This document shows, piece after piece, positions 46,740 to 58,448 of a DNA stretch of 64,000 bases. The DNA is taken from NCBI GenBank assembly GCA_018697195.1, contig CM031879.1, positions 19,249,451 through 19,313,450 of the forward strand, read 5' to 3'. How positions within the stretch are numbered: the first letter of the stretch is position 1; the number at the start of each line of letters is the position of its first letter. A program made the position numbers and the translations under genes. This DNA is from Certhia americana (lineage: Eukaryota; Chordata; Aves; Passeriformes; Certhiidae). The notes beneath the pieces are model-generated. The model searched no databases, had not been told where the DNA came from, and saw nothing but the letters and a program-made list of their open reading frames with translations.

Positions 46740-49220
46740 TTCTTGGGGCAGTTGTGTGGTTTTTGCTTCTTTTAATGAAATACTTTTAAAGACCTTTGAT
46801 TATGAGGCTGGGAATTAAGGTATCAATTAAAGTAACAGTGCAGAGATGTCCAAAGAATGTGGATGTTTTAAATCTCAACTCTGGCCATGTTCTTCAAACG
46901 GTGATGTCATGACAATATAAAGATCTGGAAATTATGTCACCAGCAGGATGACAAGTGGAACACCCTGTGCTGTGAACATTCCCACACCACTATGTACAGC
47001 CAGGGACTGCACAAGATACAGTGGGAATGACTCCACCTGCCAAGTCGCCTCTAGATCGTATAAATGACCTTAATACAAATCTTGGTCTGAGAATAGTCTC
47101 TCAACTAAGTTTTGATAAACCACCTGCACTTTCCTGAAACAGTCTCAAACCTCAGAATCTGACAAATCACCATTTTCCCAGGAAAATCTAGTTTATTAAA
47201 AGAATCATCATCCTTGCTGTAAGTGGGGTAGTTTTGTAAGCTGCTATTCACTGAGAATGGTCTAGAATATCACTGTTCTTCATCAGGATCCCCTGCCCGT
47301 GTGAAGCACTTTTAGAAGTACTGTATGTCTGATCCATCAGAGAACATGCAAAAGAACATTTTGGCTCTAAAATAATAATTATTATATTTAAAAAAAAGAA
47401 AACTGAAAAAAATGTTTAGCCTTTTTAGTGGACTGTATTGGTTATGCTGCATGGAAAAGTAATTCTTTCCTCATTACTCAGAGTTGACTGGTAATGAGAT
47501 GGGCAGGGTTTATTTCTCATTACTTTTCCCTTTAATTTCAGTCACATGCTCCCTGAGTCACTTGTCACACACCTGTGTCACTTGTCCCTCTTTCTCACTG
47601 TCCTTTTTCTCCCATACACTAGGAGCACAAACACATATATGTATGCATAACTTACATCTTCATACACTCCTCCTCCTCCTTCCTCTCCTACCTATAAGAT
47701 ATTAGCTGAACTTGTCCTTCAAAAATTATTACTGTTAAAACTCCTCTTAAATACCACGCTTATCTTTACAAAACAATATATGATCCTGCGTATGAAAGAG
47801 AATCCTAATTTCTTTGCCTATTATTACCAACATCCCCCCTTCCACCCTAAAATTAGAGGAGCTGAAGTCAATTATTTTCAACAGTTGATGACCACATTGC
47901 AGTGTGTTTTCAAACTCAATTTGAACAAATATTCCCATTTCCAGCCCTAAAAATCAATTTAGTTCACAATATTAAAACTTCTCTTCTGAACATACAATCC
48001 CATATTTTTGCTGCAAGATGACATTTTTGAGGCATCATTAGCCTGAGGGTCTTGTCCACATGCATCTGTGTTAGGACAGTATTGGGCCTGGGATACCAGG
48101 GCACATCTTGACCCCATCGAAATGGGGCGAAGGTGTTGTGTGATTGCTGTTGAGTGATTTTACTGCTTACACTGCTAACAGTTAGCAGACATGATTTATC
48201 AGGGAGAAGCTGTCAGTTTTAGAGAATGTACATGGGTTTTGAAAATATGCAGCTTATGGCCAGGCAAATAGCAAAAATTTTAGCTTGACAATGATTACAT
48301 GAGCTATTAATTATAAGTTTAGCAATATTCATTATGCAAAATGATTTATGTATGCTGATGAATGCATCCTAAAGTGAACTGTTATTTTTGAACTATACTA
48401 AATTATTGAAATTCTGTGACAATCTGATGAAAAATGTATTACATATATTTGCAAGGAGTTACTGCACTGGGTGACACTAACAAATAAATGCTGTTCCATA
48501 AAAATATTCTATAAATGCAAAGATAAAAATGTAAGACTGTCAGAGACTGCAAAGCAGAGAGAGATAGAGTAGTCAGTTTTCACAGGCAGCACTCTTTAAA
48601 CCAAAGTGAAACCAAAGCCTTTGAATATTCACAGTATGGTGAAGAAAATGGAATGGGGCTCTGCAATACAAAACACCACAGATTACATCTTCCTGCTCCT
48701 ACAATATGAGTGGACATAGATGAGTTTTCCACACAGATTTAGCCAGGATTTCAAACAGTAAGCGTTATAAATGTGCTGCTGTGGTAAACTTGCACTCATC
48801 ACCAAGGGAGCAAGAATTTTTTTTCCATTGATGCAAATATTGCTGTTAGTTTTACCAGCTCCAAAGTTCTGTTTTTCACATTCTTCTTTTTTTTTTTCCC
48901 TTTTGTTACTAGGCAACGAAGCAAAACTGTTTCACACCAAGAGAGCACCTTATCATTTATTTCAATGGGAAATATCTGTGAAAAGAAATAACAGATTTTG
49001 CTATGATATTTTGACAAGTAACATATAAATAAGCATTTTAAAAATTAAGAAAATCTTGATTTTTTTACCTCTTACATAGAATCAAAAACTTATAGCTAAG
49101 ACTTTTGGCTAGTCTCTAAGTTGGGATCTCCAAATCACCTCTTCCAGTGACAGGTCACTGTCAACATATCAGCCAGTTTTAAGGGGTGCAATTGGACTAA
49201 CTGTGAAAATTCTAGGAAAA
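46740..49220. other. Unassigned sequence, part of it enhancer-like
   Basis: No gene or named repeat is recognised. The part at 48190-48460 is described separately. A run of pyrimidines lies near 47660-47695 and a T run near 48889-48900. Short open frames have no support. Confidence 0.6.
48190..48460. promoter_or_regulatory. Candidate conserved non-coding (developmental enhancer-like) element
   Basis: The segment is dense in homeodomain- and POU-type words: ATTAATTA at about 48306-48313, then TATTCATTATGCAAAATGAT at about 48326-48345 (close to a POU octamer), followed by TGATTTATGTATGCTGATGAATG. It has no repeats and no coding features. Such clusters are typical of conserved elements in gene deserts near developmental genes, but conservation cannot be judged from one genome. 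Confidence 0.2.
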
Positions 49221-49222
49221 TT

Positions 49223-49487
49223 TCACAGAATCTCAGAAATACAAAATGGTTAAGTTTGGAAGGGACCCCAGTGGGTCATCAGGGTCCACCCACCCTACTC
49301 AGGCAGGGTCATCCCAGAGCACATGGCACAGGATTGCACCCAGACAGTTCTTGAATATATCCAGTGAGGGAGACTCCACAGCCTCCCTGGGCAACCTGTT
49401 CCAGAGTTCAGTCCCTCACACAGTAAAGTTCTTTCTTACATTCAGGTGGAACTTCCTGTGCATCAGTTTCTGCCCATTGCCTGTTGG
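49223..49487 (-). mobile_element. CR1 LINE 3'-end fragment (minus strand)
   Basis: Read on the plus strand, it starts CACAGAATCTCAGAAATAC, continues TTGGAAGGGACC, and later shows GACTCCACAGCCTCCCTGGG, CAACCTGTTCCAGAGTTCAG and TTCTTTCTTACATTCAGGTG. This is the reverse complement of the avian CR1 3' UTR and the end of ORF2. The element is 5'-truncated to about 265 bp. The 85-codon plus frame inside it is antisense and not a gene. Confidence 0.93.
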
Positions 49488-49489
49488 AA

Positions 49490-51660
49490 TTTCATGCATT
49501 TAAAAATCATTAAAGCCTCATTAAAGCCAGCTGAAACCAGGAGATATTATCATCCTCTGGTATGACCTAAATGTATTAAAGGCTGAGGGCAATTTTATTA
49601 TTCCTTAACATATAAAGTGTCTGTTGACATTAGTTTGGTGAGGAGTTCAGAATAATTCTGTTGTTAAAACATCCAATTTGATGACTGATTTTTATAGGTT
49701 AAGTCACAAAACTTGCAGTGAAGGGAAGAATAGGTATAATAAAATATTACAGAAGGAAAAATTAAAATACAGGGTGAAGATATGGAGAGAAACAGCATTT
49801 TGAGTTTTATCTCAAAATACAGGATCACTTAATTATAGTACTTGAATGAAACTGGCAGAGAGCCTAAAAGTTCTCTGTAATAGTGCTGTAGCTCTGTAAT
49901 ACAATGGAACAGGGTAGCTTCAGATATTGATTATGATGCCATTCACTAAGTCTTTATTCATCTTAAAATATGCTTAAGGAATAACTAAGCCTGCTGCAAG
50001 AATCAACAAAAACCATAAAGTGCTCTACAGAGCATCACCATAAGGCTTGCTTCACTAATTTATTGGTCAGCTTATTCTTTTGAGGAGGGGTCTCCCAGGC
50101 AGCCCATTGTACAGAAGCAAATGACTGTGAACCTTTACCTGCTCGTACAAAGAAATCTAGTTCACACTGTTGATTTGGATCAAAACTCAGAGCTGAAAAA
50201 AATCAATGCAAACTGATAGTACTGCATAGGAAAGACAAGGCAGGCCATCTTCCCACTCCAAAACTGAGCTGTAGGAGCAGTTACCTTTCAGATGAGATCA
50301 TCAATGTCATTATAAGCCAGCTCTTTTCTCTTTGGCTTCTTCTCAACACCTCTCCTCTGCAGGAAAGATGTGACTTCTTAGGACAACTAGTAGATTTAGC
50401 AAGGTCCAGGGCATGTCATAGGTTAGCTGTGTTATAATTGATTCAACCTTCTCCTCCTACCATCTATCTAGTTCTTCACTTTCTAAATGTTCCAGAAGAT
50501 TTTTACTTTGCCTTTGTCCTGAGCCCAAAGCTCCAGTCCTATAGCTCATAATCCTTTCATACATATTTTACTTTGTGCATAAATCCACTATTGGCCAATT
50601 GACTCACAAAATAGTACAATAGATGAATACACATGTATTGGTGATTATGTAAGTCTGTGTACTGCTATTTGAAGGAAATCATGCAGAGAAATTTAGCAAT
50701 GTCTTCTTTCAGTGAAATTGCCCAAATCAAGGAGTTGAATTAATATCTCCATTTGTTTCTTGTCTAATTTTGCATCCTCGTTTTACATTGAAGTTATAAC
50801 CAAGATTTTTTTAACAATATAAAGTACTTTTGCCACTATCTTCTTTCACTAAAATGCAAAAAAGAAAGGTTTTGCAAAATGAAAATTGATACAGTACCAA
50901 GAAGTGAGGTTATATTTTCTATTTTTTACTTTTCAGAATGTCCAATTTGTGTGGCTTGTCACACAGAATGTGGATAACAGTCTTTTATAAATAATCTCGA
51001 AAAATAACTCAGCAGTTTCTAAACCTCCCACTCCTAGTAATTTTGGAGAGGTTTATATAATAATATTAATTGGGACAATATGCAAGTGTGCTGGAAGCAT
51101 TTGTGCTAGTAAAGATGCCTTTGATCTGTAAGAAAGACAGACCTTATTAAAGCACACAAACTTTAAACCATTTTCCATCTAGGTCTCATGAAAGAATTCA
51201 TCAATGCCTGCTTAAACTGTTACAAGATTAAAATCTGGAAGACACTACATCTTATATTTGTTGTGCTTCTTGGAGATATCTGAAAAAGTTTCAAACTGAA
51301 GGGCTGGGATCACAGTTGATGAAACTAAATGAGTGCCTTTTGGAAAGCTCAGAGAAAACCATAGAGACACCAGATGGCATAGGTCTTAGAGGAAACAGAG
51401 CTGCTCAAGTCACAAACTGACTGCAAGATTTTGATTTCTGAATAAAGGAATACACTCTTTCCTGTTCTTTGTTCTTACTACACTTTTACTTTACTCTTAC
51501 TTCTTATTGAAATACACTTTTTTCATTCTTTTGTTATCACAGAGAAATAAAAGCAACAAAAACTTACTCTGCCATCTTCTTGCCCTAATAATCAAACACA
51601 TCAATGAGGATCCAAGTAATGGCAAAACACACAAGCCCAAGAACAGTATGATGCCTTCTG
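49490..51660. other. Unassigned AT-rich sequence
   Basis: No gene or known repeat is recognised between the CR1 fragment and the LTR. Confidence 0.65.
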
Positions 51661-51709
51661 GAGGCTGACCTGAAACAGAGACTAGACAGGAAAAACGATA
51701 AAGTAGGTA

Positions 51710-51715
51710 TTTATT
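51710..51715 (-). terminator. LTR polyadenylation signal
   Basis: AATAAA on the minus strand (TTTAATAAATACC context), about 110 nt downstream of the TATA box, as expected for R of a short LTR. Confidence 0.6.
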
Positions 51716-51823
51716 AAAAGGTCTCAATGGGTAGTCCTGGGTCACACAAGAATCCAGCTGGGCCACAACCAAGATGCCCACCAAAATGGTCACAAAATGG
51801 ACACCCGGTCATGAGGTCTCCCG

Positions 51824-51831
51824 TTTTTATA
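51824..51831 (-). promoter_or_regulatory. LTR TATA box
   Basis: TATAAAAA on the minus strand, correctly placed upstream of the AATAAA signal in the LTR. Confidence 0.6.
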
Positions 51832-51969
51832 AGTTCTGGTCCATTAGCATATTAGAGTCAGCTGTCCAACCATAACTTCAGGTTATGAAGCTCCATCCTC
51901 CTCGTTACTCTTTTCACTTCACTGTTGTTTTCATTCCTGGGCCTGAAAGTTGTCCTTGGTATCAAACTA

Positions 51970-53076
51970 GAGAAGGAATTGTTTTGTCTATCTACACTGA
52001 GAAGAGAGCTTAGTAGCACTTATTATGAAACCTCAAACTACTCACCAAAACAGCACAGAGTCTAAAAGATAAAATAGCTAAAACCTAAGGCATCACGTAA
52101 ATGATCAATTATATGTGCTTGTTCTTTAAGGACTATAAAAAAATGAAAGACATAATCTAAATTAGAAACTATATCCCTTAGGTTTATCAGCCTTTGGAGT
52201 ATTATCACTGGATGGGCTTGGAAAAAACATGGAAAAGAAATATGCAAAAAGATGACTTGAAAGGTAAAAGCCAATTGAGCTTAATGATTAAAGGTGATTA
52301 AAGAAAAGACATGTGAAATTAGATTGGTAACCAGTAATTGCTACTGGCCTTTCCTTATCAGTTTCCAATAATCCTGGGTTGGTTGTCATGCAAGGGAGAA
52401 ATCATGGATTTTCTCTCTGATGTTGGCATTGATGGGAAACAACACCCCTGAGACAACCTGTAATGTAAACAATGATCTAGCCAGACATCTCTGTATGGAA
52501 TAGCAATAGAGTCAAAAGGAAGGTGAGGTAAGTCCACGGGGTTTTTAGAAGATTTTATAGTTAGGTCTCTACAACAGGAATTTCCACAGTGGAGTTCAGA
52601 TTCTGTGAAGATTTACTAAAATGTAGTATTTTAATTTGTCTCTACATCTCCATGAACTCTCTATACAGTGGGCTATAGAAGATTAAGATAATGAAGTATC
52701 TCCTAATATTGTAATGGAGTATTGAGAAATGTGTAAGTAATGGAGATACAGTGTGGACATTTTGGAGGCCAAAAACTCAAATCATATATTGACTAAGAAA
52801 TCCTGAGGTCTGTTGATGCACTTATTTTGGTGAAACCACAAAAGTAGAGGATGATGGGTCAAATCCTCAAGTAAGCAATATAAGATGAATTTTGAATAAA
52901 GTCTTTCATATCTCATTTAGATCTATAGTAGCAGGGTAGAGTTAGTAGGTTGGAACAGTTCTTTCGGTGGTGATACAAAGCTCCATGGTTTCAAAACCAT
53001 AAGAAGCATCACTCATGACAAAATTACGATTTTTCATCTGGGAAGGAGAAAACAATATTTTTTCAGCAGCACTTTG

Positions 53077-53115
<39 letters not shown>

Positions 53116-54970
53116 ATGTCTCTTTCTTCTTACTATCTTGATTTGATTTGCATTTTTAATACACCATGTGCAGAAGTAGCTGTATTGGCAGAGGTGTTCA
53201 TCCAAGAAAAACTAAGAGTGTTAAATAATTCCATATTTTCCCATCTGATTTCATATACTAGCCTTCTACATAAAAGGGATACCATTTTCTATTAACCAGG
53301 TAATTCAAAGACCTTCTGAAAAATGGCAAATACTTTGAAAGTGATCTTCTTTTGTAACTTATAAAGGCAAAATTTCCAAGATATTAAATAAAAAATAAAA
53401 ATTTGATTGAGAAGAGTTATACATGGGAATTAATTCCTTCCAACACTTAGGGATTTGGTTGTTTTTTATGGAAAGGAAAGATTTGTACCCATTTGTCTTA
53501 GAGGGCTAGTAATAAAATAGACATTCAGATCTAATTGGACAGTTCAAACCTAGACCTTTTCTGTCTGGGAAAGAAAGAGCAGATATTTTATGACTGCTCT
53601 GTGCCTTATGTAGAGTCAGTGTCACTGTCCTTGTACATTGCCCCTTTTATTGTGTAGAAAAGATATGAAGACCTGAATGGTGAAAGTTATTCCTAAAGGT
53701 GATTTATGTGGGTCAGGGTTAAAATAAATGGTGTGTAAAATTTTACATTGACTTTCAGTACTTTAAGCATTGAGTCTTTACTCAAAGGTATCCGTCTAAA
53801 ATCTAGACATCAGTTTTAGAGAGTTTAAAGTTTTAGAGTTCTCAAGTATTGCTATACTTCTGAAGAGGTGCCAGGCCCTTACTCAGACCCTCCAAGGCAG
53901 GTGTGCAGAGTTCTATTCTCTAAACATTAGAAAAATTGAAAAATTTTGCCACTAAGTCTACACATCTTTCATAATTCTTAAAAAAAACCATGAATTTTGT
54001 TAATTTTAACACTTCATAGAAGAGTAACTCTCTGCAATTGATAATAGACCTTGCTTCATGTACATGAATTTGGAAGCAAATTAGAAGTTTCTGAGTTTCT
54101 GGCCTTTTCTGCCAGTGACCAGTAGCTAACATGTTTTTTTTAAAGTTTGCTAACATGTTTAATTACAGGTAATCAAAGTACATTCCACATGTAATATTAA
54201 GTTTTCACCAACACAATGGCAACCCTGATTTAACAAGCAAGTTTAAAGTTCCTTCTGATTTTTTTTTTTTTTTTTAAAACCAAATGCAGCTTTATTGCCC
54301 CATTCATAGTCTTATATTCATAGTTAACATACTGGGTTCTTCACACACATGCATTTCAGGCTGTCACATGTGCTCTCCTTCTGGAAACCTATATTTAGTC
54401 ATCAGGCCATAATGTTCATCATTATGATATTTGAAAGAACACAGGATGTAAATTTATCACAACCTCATGAATGTAACTAATTTCTCACATATAGTACAGA
54501 AAAAAAATCTGTTTAAGATTTTCCTGTCTGATGATGAATTTATACAGTTTACTGCTCAAAATTATTCAGACAAAGTTTTTTATTTATCATAACTTCAAAA
54601 AATAAAATAAAACAAAACACCAAACATATGGGCCAGTGGTGGGATGCCAGTAATCTAAAAGCATTGCTTTTCTTTCGAAAAACCTATCAGCCTATATTGT
54701 CAGTATCTGAAGGGAAAGATGCTATATCATAGCATAGTTCTAGAAGTGTTTTGATTCCAACACTAACTCTGGACAAAGTAGGGATGAGGGATGGGGAGGA
54801 GGAAGGGAAGGAATGAAGCCTAATAATTCCTCTAAAAAGGAAGAACAATAAACATGGTATCTTAAGGCAGATGAAATATTGAAAGACGTCTTGTTTATGT
54901 ACTAATAATTTTAGGATCAGTTCTTAATGTTAAATTTCTGGGATTTTTAAATTTGCTACATAGAATTCAT
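51970..54970. other. Unassigned AT-rich sequence
   Basis: No gene or known repeat is recognised. It contains a 33-bp T tract at 53080-53112 and a T run near 54259-54276. An isolated consensus splice donor GAG|GTAAGT occurs on the plus strand at 52525-52533, without an identifiable exon. Confidence 0.65.
53080..53112. repeat. Poly(T) tract, 33 bp
   Basis: An uninterrupted T run. The K- and F-rich frames on both strands across it are artefacts. Confidence 0.92.
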
Positions 54971-54981
54971 GTCTATATTTA

Positions 54982-55239
54982 CTATAAGAAGAGGATTATC
55001 TGAAATATCTGCGGTTTCTTAGCCTCAAAGTGCTTTCTCATGCGTCCCAAATCTGCCAGCAAAACTTTTGCACTGATGTTGTCTTCTAACATAGTTGACA
55101 GTAATGGTCCAGTCAACTTCTCTTCCAAGCAACTAGGCATAAATAAATTAGCAAGCAGTGGGTTCACTTGGAGCTGCGAAGGGACAGCAGCAGAATCCAG
55201 GTCTGTCAAGTTGCTGAGGGAGACTTTTCCAAGCAGCTC
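54982..55239 (-). other. Candidate coding exon of unknown gene (minus strand)
   Basis: An 85-codon open frame begins directly after a splice-acceptor consensus (CACTGCATTTCACAG|GAG; AG at plus 55241-55240) and ends at TAG (54984-54982). Its translation looks like a real soluble protein: ELLGKVSLSNLTDLDSAAVP, then NPLLANLFMPSCLEEKL, then LLADLGRMRKHFEAKK. It has balanced composition, amphipathic leucine spacing and no low complexity. The final residues (IFQIILFL) look like read-through beyond an exon end, and a possible GTAAAT donor overlaps the stop. I do not recognise the protein. It could be a host exon, an exonised pseudogene, or chance. Confidence 0.3.
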
Positions 55240-55412
55240 CTGTGAAATGCAGTGCTACAGTGTGACCCTTGCCTGCTCTGTGACCAAGTGTGCTGGAACC
55301 AGCTGGTCAGTCCAGCAGCTAGCAGCTCCTCATACTCAGGAGGGGATGGAGTCATTCCACTGGGGCCCAGCTGTCATTGGATCCTAACTGGAAGGAAGAG
55401 ATATTGCCTTAC

Positions 55413-55489
55413 CTGCTCATCTGACCTGTCACCCCCTCTCTGCCATCTGCCCATTCATCCTGATAGCTTGGGAGAGAAGTTTCAGAGTT
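55413..55489 (-). other. Candidate 77-nt exon upstream of the 55.2-kb frame (minus strand)
   Basis: On the minus strand this segment is bounded by TATTTGCAG|AA (AG at plus 55491-55490) and CAG|GTAAGG (donor at plus 55412-55407), both good splice consensus sites. It is open in one frame (NSETSLPSYQDEWADGREGV and onward), but that frame does not join in phase with the next exon-like segment. A second frame, starting at an internal ATG (MGRWQRGGDRSDEQ), does join in phase to ELLGKV across a 173-nt intron. That makes the pair either a short spliced gene start, a decayed gene, or coincidence. Confidence 0.25.
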
Positions 55490-55499
55490 CTGCAAATAT

Positions 55500-57800
55500 A
55501 ATTATGTAGTAGTAGCACAGTCAAGGGACTGGGTTTGGAAATACTATCTCTGTGCAGCTCAAATTCTTCATGTCATAAAATCAGCACTTAATTATTATTA
55601 CATGAGACTTTCTAATATGCCTTTACAGGAAAATCAGCTTGGCCAAATCTGCCAAGTATGGTTCTGGAACTTTGGGATAAAATCCATATTAGGCATTTGA
55701 GCATTTCCCAGTAGATAGGTTTTTTAGGTCAAGTACTGCATCTACATAAATTCTTAGATTTTTCAGTTCCAAAGAACTGTAGGTTATTGGTTCTACATGC
55801 AACAATGTAAAAAGCAGTCTCTAATGGAATACAGTGGGGAATTAACAATCTCTGAGCATTGTGGTAAGTGTTTTAAAGTTCCCTTTGCCCTGATATCTTG
55901 CTACATGGCCAGTAGTTACTGGGAGATATGGAACTTCTTCGACATTTGATGCTTCTGAGTGTTAGTAAAAATAGCAGCCTTATGGTTCAGAAGATCAGAT
56001 GTCTGCACTGGTGAGTCAGGGGATGACACATGTCAGTCAGCTGAAGGACTGGAGGTGGGAGACTAATTGAGTTGTGCCTAACTGTGTGAATTGCATCGAC
56101 AATCAAACACCTCAAAATGTATGGCCCTAACAGGGTATGAGGGAGAAAAATGGTGGCTGGGATGACTTAGTGAGGACAAGTACACCAACCAAAATCAGTT
56201 TCAAAGAAGGGGAGGGGTGGGAGTTCTTCTCTCCATCTATCATTAAAAATTAAACTGCAGATGTGGTGCCCGTATGAGGCTGGGATTCCGGCTGCTGTCT
56301 TGAGCATTGTGTCCATACATGTCTAATTTGGCTGGACAAGGGGGAGAGGAAAGGAGACTGGTATGAAGGGAGAAAGGCAGAAGGATAATAGTTTCCTAGG
56401 AAAGTTGTCTGGTACTTGCTGTATTTATGCTTTAAGAGAAATGGGAGCATTTTGGGTAAGGAAAAGTTTCTCTGCAGTATTTGATAGTCTGCAGAAAAAC
56501 ACAGGAAGATAGCACAGGTAAAGCTCTTGGCTCTTTAGTACAGACGCTTCCTTTCCTCCTGTTTGAGACTGGTAATGAAAATGTTCAAGTTATCATCTCT
56601 AGTAAAGCTGCATTTAGAATCAGGGGTAGGATGATGTTACTCTAATTCCAGCACTGCAGGCAGAAAAACTGATCAGCACAGATGAGGAGAAGCAATTACC
56701 CTAGTGAGGAGCAGCACCTATTTGGGTGGGGGAATTAAGTACAGCAAACATAATCTAAAAATACTTCAAATACATCATAGAGCTCATTGAAAGTGCCTAA
56801 ACATTATAGTTATGTCTGTGCTTAGATTTCTTGAAATTTGCCTGTGTGCCTTAGCTCTTGCAGTCGTTCCAGCCTGATCCAGATACTGCGATTGCTGGGT
56901 ATGATTTGGACATGAATTAGGTGCCACAGGGACGTTAAAATTATGATTACATTCCTGAACTATTATTATCTTCCAATTTATATTATGAGGAAATACATTG
57001 TACCAATTTTCTAGCTTTATGTGAGAAGGATTAAAGTATGTGATGAATAAAAGTCAACAACTCACAAACAATCCTTTCCCATCAAATATAGTCACATTCA
57101 CTATTTCACACTCCCCTTTCCAAGAAAAAAATAACGTCTGAAAATCCAAAACAGCCCAAAGTTTTGAATTTTACGTATCTCTTTTCTTGCAACTAATACA
57201 GGGGGAAAACAATAAATTATGAATGTTTAACCAGGAGTTGGATTATTTAAATAGAAAAAGTTCAAAATGATTCAAAGGTTGAGCTCCATTTAAAAATAAT
57301 TTGTAAGCATTTTAAAAAAAAAATTGTTGGCATTTTTTTCTCTACATGATCATCTTTAACAGATCTAAAGAATAAGCTGAAAAGGAAAATAAAATACATC
57401 AAATTTTCCTAACAAAATTCAATACTTTGGTGAATATTTATATTAACAACTTGAATATATTAAAATTAATACTCAGTGGTAATATGAACATTTTAAGAAC
57501 GTTCTTTGATTTTTTTCAAACTATAATTTTGTTTTAGTCATACTCTTGGAAATACTCAACAACCCAATTTTGTTACATATTTAGGCAGACATGCTAAATT
57601 CAGGAGTGTATTTGTGTACCTTGTTTTGCCAGAGGAATGTTAGCTTTAACGAAGGCAGAAGGTTTTTCACTGCAGAATCATTAACCAGAGCTTAAATTCT
57701 CAGCTCAGTGTATCTGTTTCTTAAACAAAAGATATTTCCCAACAAAAGAAGTCAATGAGAAGAGGCCCTGCAAATGAAAGTTGCTGCACTTCATCTTTTG
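55500..57800. other. Unassigned sequence
   Basis: No gene or known repeat is recognised. G-rich words such as GGGGAGGGGTGGG occur near 56208-56220, but no known element is identified. Confidence 0.6.
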
Positions 57801-57819
57801 TGTGGGAGAACTGCCAAAT

Positions 57820-58260
57820 GAATGCAATTCAACAGCCCATTTGCATCAACCCAGCTTAAATATCCACTGAGGGAGGCAGGAGTTTGGCAAGCTGTGTCAG
57901 CAAGTTACCTTGCCATTATGAAAAAAGCAAAGCAACAGCATGCTAGACATAATGAGACAAATGTTGTGCATTCAGGTCCACAAAGTCTTTTCTTGCCAAA
58001 GGAGAAGAAAAGATTTGCCTGCATTAACACTCTAGATATGCTTCATGTTTACATGGCCCAGCGAACTGCATTTTCTTCACTGAGGTGTTAAAAGTGCATT
58101 TATGAATACGGTAAGCCGAGACTGTGAAACGATTAAAATCTTGTCTTGTATATTATATGTCATGGAAAAGAACATGTTAAGAGTATGAGTCATCATTGTC
58201 TGTGATTTATACCATGACTGGAGCAAAAGTGTCTCGGTTCATTTAATGGCAATCAGCTAT
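57820..58260. promoter_or_regulatory. Candidate conserved non-coding (enhancer-like) element
   Basis: The segment is non-repetitive and contains a perfect POU octamer ATTTGCAT at 57839-57846, plus homeodomain-like and CATTTATGA-type words. An 89-codon frame (57822-58091) runs through it but lacks any recognisable domain. It looks more like regulatory DNA than an exon, but cross-species conservation is needed to say so. Confidence 0.18.
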
Positions 58261-58420
58261 ACCTTGTTGCAGGTTTCACATGGCTTGTATGAAGAGGCCA
58301 AGAAACAGAAGTGATATGCAGGCAGAGGTGAGTGAGACAAAGAATACATGGATCTGCAGAACAGGCTTCTCCACATCAAAAGGGAGAACACTTGAGCAGC
58401 ACTAAAAAAGGAAATGGTGA

Positions 58421-58448
58421 CTTCTACAAGCTTATGAGTTTGTAGAAG
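58421..58448. repeat. Short inverted repeat with adjacent partial copy
   Basis: CTTCTACAA (58421-58429) is complementary to TTGTAGAAG (58440-58448) across a 10-nt loop, and a further CTGTAGAAG copy follows at about 58457. It is a small hairpin of unknown meaning, possibly a local duplication. Confidence 0.6.

Larger units (their letters stand above)
51671..51963 (-). mobile_element. LTR of an endogenous retrovirus (minus strand)
   Basis: On the minus strand a TATA box (TATAAAAA, plus 51824-51831) is followed about 110 nt later by AATAAA (plus 51710-51715). A T-rich, CTCTGTTTCA-ended segment comes next, giving the U3-R-U5 order and spacing of a short LTR. Upstream U3 contains GCTAATGG and CAGCTGACT words. 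Boundaries (TG near 51963, CA near 51671) are estimates, and no target duplication is seen. No retroviral genes flank it, so it is probably a solo LTR. The 98-codon minus frame across it is not a gene. Confidence 0.7.

Noticed and set aside
51497..51793. 98-codon minus frame with hydrophobic stretches resembling a membrane protein
   Set aside because: It crosses the R/U5 region and flank of an LTR. The hydrophobicity comes from T-rich sequence.
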